A stretch of DNA of 64,000 nucleotides from JAEUIE01 sp035430005 (GCA_035430005.1 DAOMFV010000005.1:15259-79258), one strand, 5' to 3'. Positions 53,206 to 62,925 are shown, numbered from the stretch's first letter. Notes: generated by a model not told the origin, from the letters alone. Made by a program: numbers and translations.

Positions 53206-53771
53206 GCGAGAAGAAGGCTGAACTTCTGGATCACATGTACGACGGCATCCAGGAGTATGACAATCCGCTGCCTGGCTGGTGGTCGTGGCTGTTTATCGGA
53301 AGCATCGTCTTCAGCATTGGCTATTGGCTCTACTACCAGACCAACGTCGAGGGGCGGTCCAGCATGGAAGAGTATACCCGAGACGTGGCAGACGATCTAC
53401 GAATACGATTCTCAGAGATCGGTACCCTGTCTCCCGACCGTGCCACCATGCTTAAGTATCTCGATGATCCCAAGTGGCGCGTCGTCGGCGAGATCGTCTT
53501 CAAAACCAATTGCGTCTCCTGCCATGGCGACAAGGCCGAAGGCAAAGTTGGCCCCAATCTGTGTGACGACAACTGGAAGAACGTCAAGAAGCTCGAAGAC
53601 ATCCCCACCGTGGTCGCCAACGGGGCTAATGGCCAGGCGATGCCGGCGTGGAAAAACCGTCTGCATCCTAACGAACTGGTTCTGGTAAGTTGTTATGTCG
53701 CCTCGCTAAGGGGTTCCAAGCCGGCTGGAGGCAAGGCTCCGGAAGGCGACATCATTCCGCCATGGAAGTAA
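53202..53771 (+). CDS. ccoP: One-heme CcoP subunit of cbb3 oxidase
   Basis: 189 residues. It opens with DGIQEYDNPLPGWWSWLF, the conserved CcoP start, followed by one helix (to about residue 46). A single heme site CVSCH (104-108) with GPNLCDDNWK and MPAWKNRL supplies the Met ligand. Typical CcoP has two hemes and about 290 residues, so the second cytochrome domain is missing. The subunit accepts electrons from soluble cytochrome c. It overlaps the small subunit gene and is followed 20 bp later by ccoG. Confidence 0.9.
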   Translation: MSEKKAELLDHMYDGIQEYDNPLPGWWSWLFIGSIVFSIGYWLYYQTNVEGRSSMEEYTRDVADDLRIRFSEIGTLSPDRATMLKYLDDPKWRVVGEIVFKTNCVSCHGDKAEGKVGPNLCDDNWKNVKKLEDIPTVVANGANGQAMPAWKNRLHPNELVLVSCYVASLRGSKPAGGKAPEGDIIPPWK

Positions 53772-53791
53772 TTATCTCACGAGCCTGATTT

Positions 53792-55189
53792 ATGTCCTCG
53801 CTGCTGATGCCTGAAGAACATGTGCTCTCGACTCTGGAGAAAGACGGATCGCGGCGCTGGCTCTTTCCACGACTGTCGCCTGGAGTTTTCTGGAAAGTTC
53901 GATGGGTGGTGGCGTATGGCCTGATTCTGCTGTTCGTCCTGCTGCCTCATTGGCGAATTGGGGGCAAGCCGGCCATCCTGCTCGACCTCATCAACCGCCA
54001 GTTCTCCTTTTTCGGATTGACGCTGCTTCCGACCGATACCTTGTTGCTGGCCTTGTTCATGGTCTCGGTGTTTCTCACCATCTTTCTGCTAACAGCCCTC
54101 TTTGGCCGGGTCTGGTGTGGCTGGGCCTGTCCGCAGACGGTGTACATGGAGTATGTTTTCCGGCCTATCGAACGACTCTTTGATGGGACCAGGGGCAAAG
54201 GCGGGCGTCCTTCTTCTCAGACGCCGTTCTGGCGGCGCAGCCTGAAGTATGTGGCTTATCTTCTGATAGCCATGCTCCTGGCTCATACGTTCCTGGCTTA
54301 CTTCGTGGGTGTCGAACAACTGTCGCACTGGATCAGACGATCTCCCGTCGAACATCCTGCGGCCTTCATTGTGATGGCTGTCGTAACAGGATTGATGCTC
54401 TTTGACTTCTGTTACTTTCGTGAACAATTGTGCCTGGTGGCCTGCCCCTACGGACGGCTCCAATCGGTGCTGCTCGATAAGCAGTCACTGATTGTCGCCT
54501 ACGATGTCAAACGGGGCGAACCACGTGGCAAGTTCACCAAAGAACTACCGATGGCGGAAAGTCATCAAGGTGATTGCATCGATTGCAAGCTGTGTGTCCG
54601 TACTTGCCCAACGGGAATCGACATTCGCAACGGCTTGCAGATGGAATGCATCCACTGCACCCAGTGCATCGATGCCTGCGATGAGATCATGGACAAGATC
54701 AGCAAGCCGCGCGGCCTCATCCGTTACTCGTGCCAGGAAGCTATTGAAGGTTTGCCCCATCAGGGGTTTCGGCCAAGGCTTGTTATCTATCCGCTTCTGC
54801 TCCTCGTGGCGATCTCCGCCTTCATCATCGTGCTGATCAATCGTGCACCGGTAGATGTGACGGTGTTACGCAACATAGGCAGCCCCTTTAACCTGACTCC
54901 CGATGGCCAGGTGCAGAACACCATGCTCATCAAGCTGGTAAACAGGCAGACCGAGAGCAAAGACTACACCATTGAACTGCTGGACACCGGGGCCACTCCA
55001 CGTGACCAGGTGAAACTGGTAGTGGAAGGGTTGCCCTGGCGGCTGGAGCCACTGCAACTGACGACCCATTCAATTCTGATTACCGTCCCTCCATCAGCCT
55101 TCACTTTTGGACACTATGACCTCAAGCTGGCAGTGAAAGAAGGCAACACTCTCAGGAAGGAAATTACATGTCGTCTCCTGGGACCTTAG
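53792..55189 (+). CDS. ccoG: CcoG (RdxA/FixG) copper-reducing oxidase assembly protein
   Basis: 465 residues. It has about five helices: an N-terminal block with WCGWACPQTVYMEYVFRPIE, and one late helix near 335-352. The ferredoxin part has CIDCKLCVRTCPTGIDIRNG and CIHCTQCIDACDEIM, ligands for two [4Fe-4S] clusters. A C-terminal Ig-like FixG domain follows (residues ~355-465). CcoG is proposed to reduce copper for insertion into cbb3 oxidase. The next gene starts within its 3' end. Confidence 0.92.
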   Translation: MSSLLMPEEHVLSTLEKDGSRRWLFPRLSPGVFWKVRWVVAYGLILLFVLLPHWRIGGKPAILLDLINRQFSFFGLTLLPTDTLLLALFMVSVFLTIFLLTALFGRVWCGWACPQTVYMEYVFRPIERLFDGTRGKGGRPSSQTPFWRRSLKYVAYLLIAMLLAHTFLAYFVGVEQLSHWIRRSPVEHPAAFIVMAVVTGLMLFDFCYFREQLCLVACPYGRLQSVLLDKQSLIVAYDVKRGEPRGKFTKELPMAESHQGDCIDCKLCVRTCPTGIDIRNGLQMECIHCTQCIDACDEIMDKISKPRGLIRYSCQEAIEGLPHQGFRPRLVIYPLLLLVAISAFIIVLINRAPVDVTVLRNIGSPFNLTPDGQVQNTMLIKLVNRQTESKDYTIELLDTGATPRDQVKLVVEGLPWRLEPLQLTTHSILITVPPSAFTFGHYDLKLAVKEGNTLRKEITCRLLGP

Positions 55190-55713
55190 AACCTGAAGCC
55201 AGCATGGAGAATCGTGAACTCTTCGCCAAGTGGAAATGGGTGGGCCTGATCGTAGGTCTCCTGGCTATCCAGGTGGTGGTGGGCGGCATGGCTATCTTCC
55301 TTGCCAACATCGATCCGGCCCATTCGGTTGTCCCAAACTACCACCAGCAGGCGATGGAATATGACAAAGTGCTGGCAGCTCGGCAGGTCAGCCATCAGCT
55401 GGGCTGGACTTGGACGATTGTTCTCGGCCAGCAGATCGACAGTACTGGCAAACGGCAACTGATGATTCAGCTTCAGGATGGAAAGGTACAACCCATTTCT
55501 GAGGCCCATGTGGCTATCCAATTGTGGCATCATGCTCGGGGTAACTCTCGGCAGAACATCGCTCTCACACCCATACTACACAAGCCAGGTTGGTACCAGG
55601 GAGAAGCGGTCGTAGATCGTACGGGCCTCTGGCAAGTCGACCTGAGTGTTGATCGGCTGAAGGACCATTTCGTTGACCGCCGGGAGAACTACTGGAGCCT
55701 GACCAAGCCATGA
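55168..55713 (+). CDS. ccoH: FixH/CcoH assembly protein
   Basis: 181 residues from the ATG at 55168, with AGGAAA in front, overlapping ccoG by 22 bp. One membrane helix (about 24-48: WVGLIVGLLAIQVVVGGMAI) and a periplasmic beta-rich part with NYHQQAMEYDKVLAARQVSH and GLWQVDLSV. This fits FixH, which is needed for assembly of cbb3. The start at 55204 (MENRELF) is an alternative. Confidence 0.82.
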   Translation: MSSPGTLEPEASMENRELFAKWKWVGLIVGLLAIQVVVGGMAIFLANIDPAHSVVPNYHQQAMEYDKVLAARQVSHQLGWTWTIVLGQQIDSTGKRQLMIQLQDGKVQPISEAHVAIQLWHHARGNSRQNIALTPILHKPGWYQGEAVVDRTGLWQVDLSVDRLKDHFVDRRENYWSLTKP

Positions 55714-56495
55714 GCGCGGAGTTGGTGCTTACCATTGTGTCAGCCAGTCTGCTGGGCAGCACGCACTGTGCCGGGATGTGTGGGCCTATTGTCCTTTTGA
55801 TGTTGGGCCGTGGCACAACAACGCAACCTGCTGCATCAACACAGAACGTGGCGGGACGCTTGCTCTTCTATCATCTCGGTCGATTAACCACATATGTCAC
55901 TCTCGGCATGCTGGCCGGCACGCTGGGGATGACCCTCAACAAGACAGGTTCTTTGCTGGGCTGGCAACGACTGGCTGCTTACCTGGCTGGCATCACCATG
56001 CTGGTGAGCGCAGCAGTGTTGCTGTTGCGTCAACTGGGTGTCAGGCTACAACATCTGCCAGTGCCACAGCGCTGGGTGAAGGGCATCTATGCCGGCTTCC
56101 GATGGGCAAAGCAATGGCCGGTGCTGTTACGTTCCTGGTGGATCGGGCTGCTGACCACCTGGATTCCCTGTGGCTGGCTCTATGCTTTTGTCATTGTGGC
56201 GGCTGGTGCGAGCGATCCTCTTATCGGCGGTGTGGTCATGCTGGCCTTCTGGCTGGGCACCGTCCCCATGCTGAGCTTGTTCGGACTGGGTGTCGTCCAC
56301 CTGTCTCCTCTCTGGCGGCAGGCGACGCCGTGGATCGCCATCGCCGCATGTCTCCTTCTGGGTTGGAACATGCTCTTCCATCGTTCGGTGTTAAACCTCG
56401 AATCACTCCATCGACAACTCGATGGGGGCAAGCTAACCACCAGCACAATACTACAACTCAACGAAACCAAACTACCTTGCTGCCATGACGACTAG
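55710..56495 (+). CDS. Sulfite-exporter/SafE-like membrane protein of cbb3 biogenesis
   Basis: 261 residues, about six to seven helices. The signature GSTHCAGMCGPIVLLMLG (HCAGMCG motif) and the segment TWIPCGWLYAFVIVAAGAS define the SafE/DsbD-like family that sits in cbb3 operons, where it is thought to help copper or heme handling. It starts in the last codons of ccoH (ATGA) and overlaps the ATPase gene by 11 bp. Confidence 0.85.
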   Translation: MSAELVLTIVSASLLGSTHCAGMCGPIVLLMLGRGTTTQPAASTQNVAGRLLFYHLGRLTTYVTLGMLAGTLGMTLNKTGSLLGWQRLAAYLAGITMLVSAAVLLLRQLGVRLQHLPVPQRWVKGIYAGFRWAKQWPVLLRSWWIGLLTTWIPCGWLYAFVIVAAGASDPLIGGVVMLAFWLGTVPMLSLFGLGVVHLSPLWRQATPWIAIAACLLLGWNMLFHRSVLNLESLHRQLDGGKLTTSTILQLNETKLPCCHDD

Positions 56496-58983
56496 CCTGC
56501 TGTTACCTTCCCCTGTTTCTCGTCCAACTTCTCAGTCACAGAAGAAGGTCGTGGTAGCCTGCACCCATTGCCAGTTGCCCGTTCCGAGCGGTCTGCTGGT
56601 GCAGGGCGTCTCTGAGCAGTTCTGCTGCACCGGTTGCCAAACCGTCTCGAGGTTGCTCCATGCTGAGGGGTTGGAGGCGTTCTATGCTATCTGTGATCAG
56701 GTTGCGTCAAAGCCACTCCAGGCCCGTTCTATCAACGATGATTTCACCGAATTCGATGACGCAGGATTCCATGCCAGTTACGTCCGTGACCTTGGCCAGA
56801 ATATCAAAGAAGTAAAGATCATCCTGGAAGGCATTCACTGTGCTGCCTGTGTCTGGCTGATCGAAAAGCTGCCAGTCCTCTGTCACGGTGTGCTGGATGC
56901 TCGGGTGCAATTGATGGGGCAGCAGGCTACCATCCGCTGGAACCCTGAACAGACTCGGCTATCACTCGTCGCCAAGTCACTGGCTCAGCTTGGCTACTTG
57001 GCACATCCCGCAACGGATGAACGACGCGTGGCAGTACAACAACGCGAGAATCATAGCCACCTGCTCAATCTCGGTATCGCCGGATTGTGCGCCGGCAACG
57101 CTATGCTCCTGGCGTTTGCGTTGTACGGTGGCCTGTTCGATGGCATTTCACCTGAGCATGCGACGTTGCTGCGCTGGGTCAGCGCCTTCCTGGGAATCAT
57201 CGCACTCGTTTGGCCCGGCTCCACATTCTTCCGGGGGGCCTGGCAGGCGCTGCGCACCAGAACGCCCCACATGGATGTCTCGCTCTCCATCGGCCTGGCC
57301 GCTGGAGCCATCATGGGCGTAATCAACACGGTGCTGGGCACTGGTGAAATCTACTTCGATTCTTTATGTATGCTGATCTTTGTGCTGCTCATTGGTCGTT
57401 ACCTGCAGTTTCGTCAACAGCGGCGAGCCGCGGAGAGTCTTTCACTTCTACGCAGTCTGACGCCAAGGATAGCCCAGAGAGTGCAGCCTGACGGTCAGAT
57501 CGTTCGGGTTCCCACCAGTTCACTGCGACCGGGTGATGAAGTCGAAGTACGTGTCGGCGACCTGGTGCCCGCTGATGGCATCATCCTTACCGGGCGTTCC
57601 ACGCTGGATCAATCATTGCTTACTGGCGAATCAGTGGGCGTGGTGATTGAGCCCGGGCAGATCGTCACCGCAGGCGCAACTAATCTCTCGGCGGCGCTGC
57701 GCGTCCGGGTGGCGGCGATTGGCAAGTCGAGTCGCATAGGTCGCTTGATGGATCTGGTAGAGTCGGTGTCGCTGGCTCGCGCGCCAATCATCGAACTGGC
57801 CAATCGCATTTCGGGAGTGTTCCTGTATGTGGTGCTCTTCCTGGCCTGTTGCACCCTGGCACTCTGGTGGAGCGCCGGCCCAGAAACAGCGTTGAACCAC
57901 GTCATCGCTTTGCTCATCGTGGCTTGCCCTTGTGCCCTGGGGTTGGCCACGCCGATGACCATTGCTATCGCTCAGGGACGCGCTGCCCGGCAAAAGATCC
58001 TCATACGTCAGTCTGATGTCTTTGAACGACTGCAAGACAAGGGCATGCTCTGGCTCGATAAAACCGGCACACTCACCGAAGGGAAAGTGAAGATGAAAGC
58101 CTGGCATGGCAACAAAGAGATCATGCCGCATGTTATCGCACTGGAAACAGGCATTGTTCATCCACTTGCTCAGGCTTTGTGTCAGTCACTTCGTGAACGT
58201 CTGGGTGAACAAGTTGCTGTTCCAACGGTGCAGGAGCAAACATACGAAGCCGGCATGGGGGTGCATGGGAAAATTAATCATCTTACTCTTCATGTGGGCA
58301 CCCAAGCCTTCCTCATCAAACACGGCATCGAGATAGGTATGGAACATACCGGCCAAGTGGAAGAATACCTCGAACAAGGTTGGACACCTGTTTACCTGGC
58401 CTCACAGGGGAAGCTCCTTGCTGTCGCTGCTTTAGGTGATACCCTTCGACCTGAGGCATATAGCTCTCTCGAAACGCTTCGTAAACAAGGCTGGCAGATC
58501 GGCATCCTCTCCGGAGATCATCAAGCGGTGGTGTCACACATCGCCCGGCAATTAGACGTACCTGCTGAGTTAGCTCGTGGTGATGTCTTACCAGAAGAAA
58601 AAATGACTATCGTGAAGAACTTCCTGCCCCAGGGACAAAAGGTTGTCATGGTGGGTGATGGTGTCAACGATGCCGCTGCATTGGCTGCTGCTTCAGTGGG
58701 TATTGCAGTGCATGGTGGTGCCGAAGCAGCATTGCAGGCTGCACCTGTCTATCTGGGCCGACCCGGTCTCGAACCCCTCGTCGAACTATTCGATGGCAGC
58801 AAACGTACGCTGAACGCCATTCGTCGTGGCTTGATCGTCTCACTGGCATACAACCTCACCGCCATCGGCCTGGCGATCGCCGGTTGCATCACGCCTTTGG
58901 TGGCAGCTATCCTGATGCCGATCAGTTCACTGACAGTGACATTATTGGCCATCAGGCAGCACACTTTTACGAGGAAGCCATGA
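56485..58983 (+). CDS. ccoI: CcoI-type copper P-type ATPase
   Basis: 832 residues. The N-terminus has a Cys-rich metal site (CTHCQLP and CCTGCQT) and an HMA-like domain with GIHCAACVWLIEKLP. Helices, the actuator loop LTGESVG, the CPC ion site (Cys481, Cys483), phospho-Asp525 in DKTGTLTEG, and GDGVNDAAAL follow. P1B ATPases with an extra CCTGC domain load copper for cbb3 oxidase. It overlaps the SafE-like gene by 11 bp, and ccoS starts in its stop codon. Confidence 0.95.
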   Translation: MTTSLLLPSPVSRPTSQSQKKVVVACTHCQLPVPSGLLVQGVSEQFCCTGCQTVSRLLHAEGLEAFYAICDQVASKPLQARSINDDFTEFDDAGFHASYVRDLGQNIKEVKIILEGIHCAACVWLIEKLPVLCHGVLDARVQLMGQQATIRWNPEQTRLSLVAKSLAQLGYLAHPATDERRVAVQQRENHSHLLNLGIAGLCAGNAMLLAFALYGGLFDGISPEHATLLRWVSAFLGIIALVWPGSTFFRGAWQALRTRTPHMDVSLSIGLAAGAIMGVINTVLGTGEIYFDSLCMLIFVLLIGRYLQFRQQRRAAESLSLLRSLTPRIAQRVQPDGQIVRVPTSSLRPGDEVEVRVGDLVPADGIILTGRSTLDQSLLTGESVGVVIEPGQIVTAGATNLSAALRVRVAAIGKSSRIGRLMDLVESVSLARAPIIELANRISGVFLYVVLFLACCTLALWWSAGPETALNHVIALLIVACPCALGLATPMTIAIAQGRAARQKILIRQSDVFERLQDKGMLWLDKTGTLTEGKVKMKAWHGNKEIMPHVIALETGIVHPLAQALCQSLRERLGEQVAVPTVQEQTYEAGMGVHGKINHLTLHVGTQAFLIKHGIEIGMEHTGQVEEYLEQGWTPVYLASQGKLLAVAALGDTLRPEAYSSLETLRKQGWQIGILSGDHQAVVSHIARQLDVPAELARGDVLPEEKMTIVKNFLPQGQKVVMVGDGVNDAAALAAASVGIAVHGGAEAALQAAPVYLGRPGLEPLVELFDGSKRTLNAIRRGLIVSLAYNLTAIGLAIAGCITPLVAAILMPISSLTVTLLAIRQHTFTRKP

Positions 58984-59159
58984 GCGTGATGTATCTCGCT
59001 TTGCCCATTGCTTTGTTACTGGTGGGAGCAGCATTCATGGCGTTCCGCTGGACGGTTCGCAGCGGTCAACTCGATGACCTGGACACGCCTGCTTATCGTG
59101 CACTCTTTGATGACGAATCAGCTTCACCAAAACAGAAAGACTCTGGCGATCCATTTTGA
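58980..59159 (+). CDS. ccoS: CcoS cbb3 oxidase maturation protein
   Basis: 59 residues. A single N-terminal helix (MYLALPIALLLVGAAFMAFR) is followed by WTVRSGQLDDLDTPAYRALF, the CcoS hallmark (GQ(F/L)DDLD). CcoS is needed for heme and copper insertion in CcoN. It starts inside the ccoI stop (ATGA) and ends the operon; the next gene is convergent, with a short palindrome (taggagctccta near 59170) between them. Confidence 0.9.
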   Translation: MSVMYLALPIALLLVGAAFMAFRWTVRSGQLDDLDTPAYRALFDDESASPKQKDSGDPF

Positions 59160-59224
59160 ACACGACGAATAGGAGCTCCTACACCGAAGCATTTTGTTCC
59201 CTTTGCCAGCAACTACATCCTCGA

Positions 59225-60649
59225 TTATCCCAGCAATTCCGCAATCGCCTTGCCGTGATCGACAATCGCCGTGGGGCGGCCGTTGAAGTCTTTGATGAAG
59301 GTCTTGGCGTAATCGATTCCGAGGTGGTGGTAGATGGTGGCCAGAAAGTCGCCAGGGCCGCAGACACGGTCGATAGCGTTTTCACCACGTTTATCGGTGG
59401 CACCCACGAAGCGACCGGTGGTAATGCCACCACCGGCCCAGATATTGGAGAAACCGGCGGGCCAATGGTCGCGGCCAGGCTGGGTGGTGCCGGCTGGGGC
59501 GCTGGCGACCCCGGCACCAGTGCTGGGGGCGTAACTGATCCTGGGCGTGCGGCCGAACTCGCCGGTGAAGACGACCAGCACACGCTTGTCGAGGCCGCGG
59601 AGGTAGATGTCCTCAATCAATGCCGAGACAGCCTGATCGTAGGTCGGCATGCGGAATTTCATGGCATCGAAAACATGTTGATTGACGGCGTGATCATCCC
59701 AGTTCCCCACTCGTCCACACAAAGGGCCGCTGAGACTGGTCGTCAGCACATCGACCCCGGCTTCGATGAGACGCCGTGCCAGCAGCAACTGTTGCCCCCA
59801 GGCGTTGCGGCCATAACGATCACGGGTGCGCGGATCTTCGAGGTTCAGATCAAAAGCAATCTTCGTCTGCGGGTTCGTGAGCAGGGTCATCGCCTGGGAT
59901 TCGAACTCATCTAGTGCTGACAGTTCGCGGGCATGATCAAAGCTGCGTTCAAGAGTGTCGAGCTTTTGACGCAGCGAGGCCCGGCGACCCAGTCGGCGAA
60001 CTTCATCAGCATCGGTCAACCCGATATTTGGCACCGAGAACGTTGGTGCGCTCGGATCACCTGAAACGACAAAGGGCGAATAGGTATCACCCAGGTAGGC
60101 CGGGCCGTTGTATTCCAGCGGCGGGTTGATGCCGACGTAGGAAGGCAGCGGATTCTGTCGTTGCTCCCGTTGGGCCAGCAGGTAGTTGGAAACCGTCATC
60201 CAGTCGGGGTACTTGGGCTTTGGTTTGTCGCGCGTGTCAGGGTCGCCCGAGAGCAACTGCATCGAACCGGCAGGGTGACCGCCCGCGGACTGCCTCATCG
60301 ACCGTAGCACCACCATCTTGTCGGCGATGGCTGCCTGCCGGGGCATCAGTTCGGTGAACTGCAGTCCGGGTACTTTCGTGGGAATCAGTTTGAACGGCCC
60401 ACGATACTCGCTTCCTGCGTTCGGCTTCGGGTCGTACGAATCCAGGTGCGAGAGCCCGCCTGGCAGCCAGACCATGATGACCGCTTTCTTCTCGGTCTTG
60501 GCACTCGCTGGTGCTATGGCACTGCTCTGCAATTTCAGAATGTTCGGCAAGCTCAGCGAGGCGAACCCCGCCAGGCCCGCTTGCAGAAACGCTCGGCGTC
60601 CGGTGGCACCAAACTGAATCGGTCCATGGCAATGGTAGTTGGAAGCCAT
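59225..60649 (-). CDS. DUF1501 family secreted protein
   Basis: 474 residues from the ATG at 60649, preceded by GGAGAAG. A Tat-like signal GRRAFLQAGLAGFASLSLPN precedes LPGGLSHLDSYDPKPNAGSE, ATIYHHLGIDYAKTF, GEFGRTPRISYAPS and GRDHWPAGFSNIWAGGGITT. These are DUF1501 hallmarks. It is the last gene of the DUF1553 / PPC / DUF1501 operon, and its start overlaps the PPC gene stop (TGATG). Planctomycete DUF1501 and DUF1549/1553 proteins occur together; the role is unknown, possibly polysaccharide or sulfate ester handling at the cell surface. Confidence 0.92.
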   Translation of the reverse strand: MASNYHCHGPIQFGATGRRAFLQAGLAGFASLSLPNILKLQSSAIAPASAKTEKKAVIMVWLPGGLSHLDSYDPKPNAGSEYRGPFKLIPTKVPGLQFTELMPRQAAIADKMVVLRSMRQSAGGHPAGSMQLLSGDPDTRDKPKPKYPDWMTVSNYLLAQREQRQNPLPSYVGINPPLEYNGPAYLGDTYSPFVVSGDPSAPTFSVPNIGLTDADEVRRLGRRASLRQKLDTLERSFDHARELSALDEFESQAMTLLTNPQTKIAFDLNLEDPRTRDRYGRNAWGQQLLLARRLIEAGVDVLTTSLSGPLCGRVGNWDDHAVNQHVFDAMKFRMPTYDQAVSALIEDIYLRGLDKRVLVVFTGEFGRTPRISYAPSTGAGVASAPAGTTQPGRDHWPAGFSNIWAGGGITTGRFVGATDKRGENAIDRVCGPGDFLATIYHHLGIDYAKTFIKDFNGRPTAIVDHGKAIAELLG

Positions 60650-62916
60650 CACTTCTTCTCCACGGGCTTGACACGGATCGTAATAGGCTCGCACACCACA
60701 ATATCGACGATATCTCTGGGCTCGGCTGCCGCCTTCACCTGATTGAGCTGCTGCTTGGTAGCATTCAGAGCATCACTGGCTGCTTTCATCCTGGCGTTCA
60801 TCGATGCCAGAGTCTTGGTCATTTGTTCTTTCTTGGGAGGTGGAGCGTTTTGGGCCTCAGTGGAGACCTTCTTCAGTTCCGTTTCCAATGTCTTCACCTC
60901 TAGCTGCTTTTTCTGGGAATCCGCTTCGACAGTTGCCACCAGTTCTGGTCGATGGCGATACTTGGCCACGCCGCCTCCCAGGAATGACACATGGTACTCA
61001 CCAGGAGGAATCTTCAGCGTCTTTAGGTCAAGTACCACCTGCGAACTGTTCGCTTTGATCGGAAGATCGAACCCAGGCGCTTTTTCAAAACCAGTACCGA
61101 TCACTCTCATCTGGATCGTATCGCCGGAAAAGTCACTGGTGCGTTTGTGTATCAGCGGGATGGTCAGCTTTTCACCTGCCTTGGCTTCCACGACCGGAGT
61201 CTTGGCAGCAATCGTCAGCGGGGCCCGATCACTGCCACTCACCGAGACCGGCACATCGGCCAGCAGCCGGGGGCTGGGAATCTCACCCCACGAATCGGGG
61301 ATAGGCCAGGCGACTGAGGCCAGGCGGCAGGGACGGGTTACCGATTTGCCGGCGATGGTGGAACGTCCCACGAACGTGGCGTTGGCATAGCCCCGGGGAG
61401 CATCGGCCTGGGCGGTGATGAGCATCATCCCCCTCGACTGCCCGGCTGGAATTTTGAGCCCCTGAGCAGTCACCCCTTTAGGCAACCCTTCCATCGCCAG
61501 CTCAATCTCGCCATCAAAACCATCTCGGCGGAAGGCGACGACTTCCAGTGCCATCGTCGTGCCGCCTCGCAATGAGATTGGCTTCGACAGGGCGTTGCGG
61601 TCGCCATTGCGTAACTCCATGTGCAGCGCCCAGGCCACCAGAGCAAAGTCAGGAGCGGCGCGACGAATCACCAGACGATAGTTATTACCCGGATCACTCC
61701 GTGTGCCTCCGAAGAGATCGGTGAGCTGCATGCGATAGAGGCCATCTTCCTTGATCGTCAGCTTGCCGAGAATGTCCGAAGTGCCGGCGTTGTAGGGAGG
61801 GCCATCGTAGGCATAGCCGTTGCTCGATACTTTCATCGGACTGGGGATATCGGAAAGTTCGAGGACATCAATCAGCTTATCGGGACTTCCTTTTTCGCCT
61901 TTGACCACCTGCTGCACGACGAGGGAGGGATCTGTCCGCAACCCCAGCCGCTCGGAGGCTACTTCGATCCACCACTCCTCGCCCTTCTTGGCGTTGAACT
62001 CGAAGACATCCACATCAGCAGCTGGATAGAATCGGCCGGCGATGTCGCAAGGCAGGGTGATTCGCTGAGCATGTCCACCATCGTTGTTCGGCTCCACTTC
62101 TTTTTGTGCAGCTTGTATCGGCAGTCCCTGGGGTGGCCAGGAGAATGAATGGACCGGCTTTGTGGACGGTTGCCGAATAATGGGCGTTCCAGCAGGCTGC
62201 TCCCAGAGGCCCAGTCGATAGTAAAAGGCCGGGCCACCCTTGAACGTCAGTTCGTGGACCTTGATGACATAAGTGCCGTCTTTGGGTACTGAGAAGTCGA
62301 TCACTCCGGCACGTCGTTCGACCAGCAGATCGCGCCCTGCCTCATCGCCAAGAATCACGGTGGCGTTGAGTTTGGAATCGATGCCGACCGTGGCACAATC
62401 GATAACGAGCCGCTGACCCTTCCTTGCATGGAACTTGTAGAAGTCAATCGATCGGTCAGCGGTAACGCCGTTGCACACGCAGTTGAGTGGCAGTTCCGGG
62501 GCGGCAGCCAGCGTTCTGTTGGGCTTGATCTGCACAATCTCGTTCAGAGTACCCACAGCGAAGATGCGTGAGGACGAGATACCGAGCCGCGTCATGACAC
62601 GCGCTTCGTAGAGGCCAACCGGGCAATCTGATCCGATGGTCACCACATACATATTGGCGATGGGCGCACCGGCTGCATCAAGCTTACGCTCGGCAGTAAT
62701 GCGGGGGTCGGAAAAGATCAAGTCGCCGACCTCTTCGAGATGCTCACCCGTGATGGTGACTTCCAGCTCGGTGCCCACTTTGCCACCCATGGGCATAGTC
62801 GTCAGCAGCCGTGGCGAGGGCAGCCCCACCGATTGTGCCACCACCAGGGAAGCACAACTCAGGAGCACCACCCAGGCAACCGCCGTCCCAGAGATATGTC
62901 GTTTGGTATTCACCAT
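60649..62916 (-). CDS. Secreted PPC-domain protein of a DUF1553 operon
   Basis: 755 residues. A signal peptide (about 1-28, ending VVAQS) is followed by an Ig-like/IPT domain (PMGGKVGTELEVTITGEHLE), then repeated PPC-type beta-sandwich domains with DRSIDFYKFHARKGQRLVID and DVDVFEFNAKKGEEWWIEVA. Near the C-terminus a Lys/Glu-rich segment (about residues 685-740) forms a probable coiled coil. No catalytic motif is seen. It lies between the DUF1553 gene and DUF1501 gene with 9 bp and 1 bp spacing, so the three are one operon. A structural or binding role is likely. Confidence 0.85.
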   Translation of the reverse strand: MVNTKRHISGTAVAWVVLLSCASLVVAQSVGLPSPRLLTTMPMGGKVGTELEVTITGEHLEEVGDLIFSDPRITAERKLDAAGAPIANMYVVTIGSDCPVGLYEARVMTRLGISSSRIFAVGTLNEIVQIKPNRTLAAAPELPLNCVCNGVTADRSIDFYKFHARKGQRLVIDCATVGIDSKLNATVILGDEAGRDLLVERRAGVIDFSVPKDGTYVIKVHELTFKGGPAFYYRLGLWEQPAGTPIIRQPSTKPVHSFSWPPQGLPIQAAQKEVEPNNDGGHAQRITLPCDIAGRFYPAADVDVFEFNAKKGEEWWIEVASERLGLRTDPSLVVQQVVKGEKGSPDKLIDVLELSDIPSPMKVSSNGYAYDGPPYNAGTSDILGKLTIKEDGLYRMQLTDLFGGTRSDPGNNYRLVIRRAAPDFALVAWALHMELRNGDRNALSKPISLRGGTTMALEVVAFRRDGFDGEIELAMEGLPKGVTAQGLKIPAGQSRGMMLITAQADAPRGYANATFVGRSTIAGKSVTRPCRLASVAWPIPDSWGEIPSPRLLADVPVSVSGSDRAPLTIAAKTPVVEAKAGEKLTIPLIHKRTSDFSGDTIQMRVIGTGFEKAPGFDLPIKANSSQVVLDLKTLKIPPGEYHVSFLGGGVAKYRHRPELVATVEADSQKKQLEVKTLETELKKVSTEAQNAPPPKKEQMTKTLASMNARMKAASDALNATKQQLNQVKAAAEPRDIVDIVVCEPITIRVKPVEKK

Positions 62917-62925
62917 GTCTGTGCT

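Noticed and set aside
59156..59914. 252-residue plus-strand frame opposite the DUF1501 gene
   Set aside because: It is antisense to conserved DUF1501 motifs and shows no recognisable fold.
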